In this document: in pieces, positions 5,850 through 7,333 of the stretch | How positions within the stretch are numbered: the first letter of the stretch is position 1 | How the letters are laid out: every line of letters starts with the position of its first letter | NCBI GenBank assembly: GCA_964630875.1 | Contig: CAZVXF010000036.1 | Location: 1 to 7,333 of the forward strand | Reading direction: 5' to 3' | DNA: 7,333 nucleotides | Source of the DNA: DAIDHZ01 sp035480255 | Lineage (GTDB): Bacteria > Chlamydiota > Chlamydiia > Chlamydiales > SM23-39 | Position numbers and translations under genes: made by a program | Notes under the pieces: model-generated | What the model was told of the DNA's origin: nothing | Seen by the model: the letters and a program-made list of their open reading frames with translations, nothing else | Databases searched by the model: none

Positions 5850-5877
5850 GGCCAGGTCAAAAGACTTGGCCTTTTTT
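5850..5877 (+). terminator. Rho-independent terminator after the acetyltransferase gene
   Basis: GGCCAGGTC (5850-5858) and GACTTGGCC (5863-5871) form a 9-bp stem with one G-T pair and an AAAA loop, followed by six T residues. It ends the acetyltransferase transcript 55 nt beyond the stop codon. Confidence 0.88.
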
Positions 5878-5948
5878 GTTCTACCCATTTCCAAGTGATA
5901 CTAGCTCTTAGAAATTTATTTTTTTATACTGGCCACTTAACAATCAGA

Positions 5949-6586
5949 GCAAACATTCGTAATAGCACTGCCGAATTCTTAATCTTTACTGGACAGTCAG
6001 GAGAGAACGGTATCGAAGTTCGGGTGGCCGAGGAATCGGTCTGGCTTACTCAAAAATTGATGGGGACTTTGTTCGAAATTTCAGTCCCAACAATCAACGA
6101 ACACTTAACTAAGCTATTCAATCAAATGAGATACACAAAACGGCAACTATCAGGAATTTCCTGATTGTTCAAAAAGAAGGTGACCGTGAGGTCGCAAGAG
6201 ATATTGAGTTTTACAACCTCGACGCTATCATTGCTATTGGCTTCCGGTTTAATTCTCATTGAGCCCTCCAATTTAGACAATGGGCAATAAGTGTCTTACG
6301 GGACTTTGCGATTCGCGGCTACGTTCTTGACAAAGAGCGCCTAAAAAATGGTTCATTCTTTAGCAAGTCGTATTTCGATAACCTGCTGGAAGAAATTCGA
6401 GAAATCCGGGCGAGTGAGCGGAGATTTTACCAAAAAATCACAGATATCTATGCAACAGCAATGGACTACGATCCCAAAGCCGAAATTACACAGACGTTTT
6501 TTGCTGAAGTGCAGAATAAGCTTCACTTTGTTATTCATGGCCATACTGCGAACGAGCTGATAGTAAAAAAGAAAGAAGGGGACTGA
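5949..6586 (+). pseudogene. RhuM-family pseudogene, second copy
   Basis: The homologous sequence begins near 5955 (RNSTAEFLIFTG) and continues with VRVAEESVWLTQ and VPTINEHLTKLFNQ. Near 6123-6126 the frame shifts; one lost A in an A-run restores QNEIHKTATIRNFLIVQKEG. That frame runs through REVARDIEFYNLDAIIAIGF to a TGA at 6260-6262, where the family normally has an arginine (CGA to TGA is likely). It goes on with ALQFRQWAISVLRDF, EEIREIRASERRFYQKITDI and HGHTANELIVKKKEGD, ending at TGA 6584-6586. The usual C-terminal third is absent. No start codon or ribosome-binding site remains in front. It is a diverged paralogue of the minus-strand RhuM gene, not a recent duplicate, and cannot make a full protein. 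Confidence 0.82.
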
Positions 6587-6622
6587 TGGGAATTCAGATC
6601 AATTTTTCCGAAAAAATCTCTT

Positions 6623-7333
6623 TCACAGTGATTTTTCCAACTCAGGCATTGACCGCATCATGAATTCATCAAAGAGGGGGACCGTGAACGCCATATCTCC
6701 ATATGCTGGGCTGTAAATCATCCCTTTTTTGATTAGTCTGCTTCTGACAGGACCTAGACTGCTAATTTTAACATTCAACATATCCGCAATATCTCCTGTG
6801 CGATGTGCACCAGAACCAAAGTTAGCCATCGCTCGCAAAAAACGCTTCTCGCTAGGGATCAATCGGTCAAAACGAACTCTGAAAAAATTCTGATCTAGTC
6901 GCGGTATGACTTCAGCAGTAGCTTCTTGCACAATTTGCAACGTAATTAGATTGTCTCTTGCTAAACTCCAAGTCTGATAGCCCCATTCTTGAATAAAATA
7001 AGGGTACCCCTTTGTGAGTCGATAAATCTCTTCAAGAGCAGAATATTCAAAATCAACACCTGTTACTTGCGCAGGTTTTCTCAAAGCCTTAATCGCATCA
7101 TCTTTTGCAAGCGCCCCAATATCTGGAAAATTAAAAAGCCGCTCTGCATAGGACTTTGATTCACCAGCCAAACCGGGAAGTATGGGAAGTCCAGCTCCCA
7201 AAAGCACCATGGGAAGGTTCTTCTGCTGGATTTTATGCATTGCCATGATAAGTGCACCCAACTCTTTTTGGGTAAGATATTGAACTTCATCAATCAAAAT
7301 ATACTGATACGGAATAGATCGGCCACGCATATA
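6623..7333 (-). CDS. AAA-type ATPase with C-terminal winged helix, partial
   Basis: This is the C-terminal part of a P-loop ATPase that extends past the right edge; the Walker A segment is outside the window. Counting from the Met at 7330, which is internal, YILIDEVQYL (10-19) is the Walker B strand with Asp-Glu. VLLGAGLP (42-49) fits the sensor 1 strand, RLTKGYPYFIQEWG (104-117) the helical lid, and residues about 160-222 a winged helix (RTGDIADMLN, LGPVRSRLIKKGMIY). This architecture is that of AAA_16/ORC-like ATPases, a broad group whose cellular tasks are mostly unknown. The reading frame is intact and ends convergently, 36 bp from the RhuM pseudogene. No adjacent partner gene reveals a role. 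Confidence 0.78.
   Translation of the reverse strand, partial: YMRGRSIPYQYILIDEVQYLTQKELGALIMAMHKIQQKNLPMVLLGAGLPILPGLAGESKSYAERLFNFPDIGALAKDDAIKALRKPAQVTGVDFEYSALEEIYRLTKGYPYFIQEWGYQTWSLARDNLITLQIVQEATAEVIPRLDQNFFRVRFDRLIPSEKRFLRAMANFGSGAHRTGDIADMLNVKISSLGPVRSRLIKKGMIYSPAYGDMAFTVPLFDEFMMRSMPELEKSL

Noticed and set aside
6348..6560. Separate small plus-strand frame inside the RhuM pseudogene
   Set aside because: The RhuM family residues are in a different frame across this stretch, so this frame is a by-product.
6608..6637. AT-only inverted repeat near the end of the ATPase gene as a terminator
   Set aside because: The stem is A-T pairs with a bulge and overlaps the coding end; too weak to call.

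Overview
The window reads as an accessory, partly decayed stretch of a bacterial chromosome, with a G+C content of roughly 40% judged by eye. Nothing in it fixes the species. Tandem phosphatidylinositol-kinase-like proteins, two RhuM-family genes, a TetR/flavin-monooxygenase pair, stray acetyltransferases and many dead fragments would suit a host-associated or amoeba-associated Gram-negative bacterium such as an environmental chlamydia. That is a guess from gene content, not a result.

Layout: (1) 1-26, a perfect terminator hairpin of an upstream gene. (2) 95-2120, two overlapping plus-strand genes whose products both carry a PI3/PI4-kinase-like catalytic signature; the first also has an N-terminal membrane or signal segment. 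(3) 2208-4190, a divergent pair: a minus-strand group A FAD monooxygenase (TetX/UbiH-like) and a plus-strand TetR-family repressor. The gap between them holds a perfect 31-bp palindrome in which both promoters are interlocked. (4) 4117-5104, remains: an acetyltransferase C-terminus read out of frame by the end of the TetR gene, then a minus-strand RhuM-family gene that has lost an internal segment and whose C-terminal part survives as a frameshifted, stop-containing remnant. (5) 5105-5880, an intact GNAT acetyltransferase gene bracketed by two copies of a 27-nt direct repeat, each followed directly by a strong terminator. (6) 5949-6586, a second, plus-strand RhuM-family pseudogene with one frameshift and one nonsense codon. 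(7) 6623-7333, the C-terminal part of a minus-strand AAA-type ATPase that runs off the right edge.

The best supported functional unit is the monooxygenase/TetR pair: the repressor very probably binds the central palindrome and shuts off both its own gene and the monooxygenase until an inducer, probably the substrate or a related toxic compound, releases it. The two kinase-like genes form a likely operon and are the most interesting uncharacterised proteins here. The RhuM, GNAT and repeat region looks like repeated insertion and deletion followed by point-mutational decay. No stretch over about 300 bases lacks a gene or an identifiable relic. I saw no CRISPR array, no complete tRNA or rRNA gene and no transposase.
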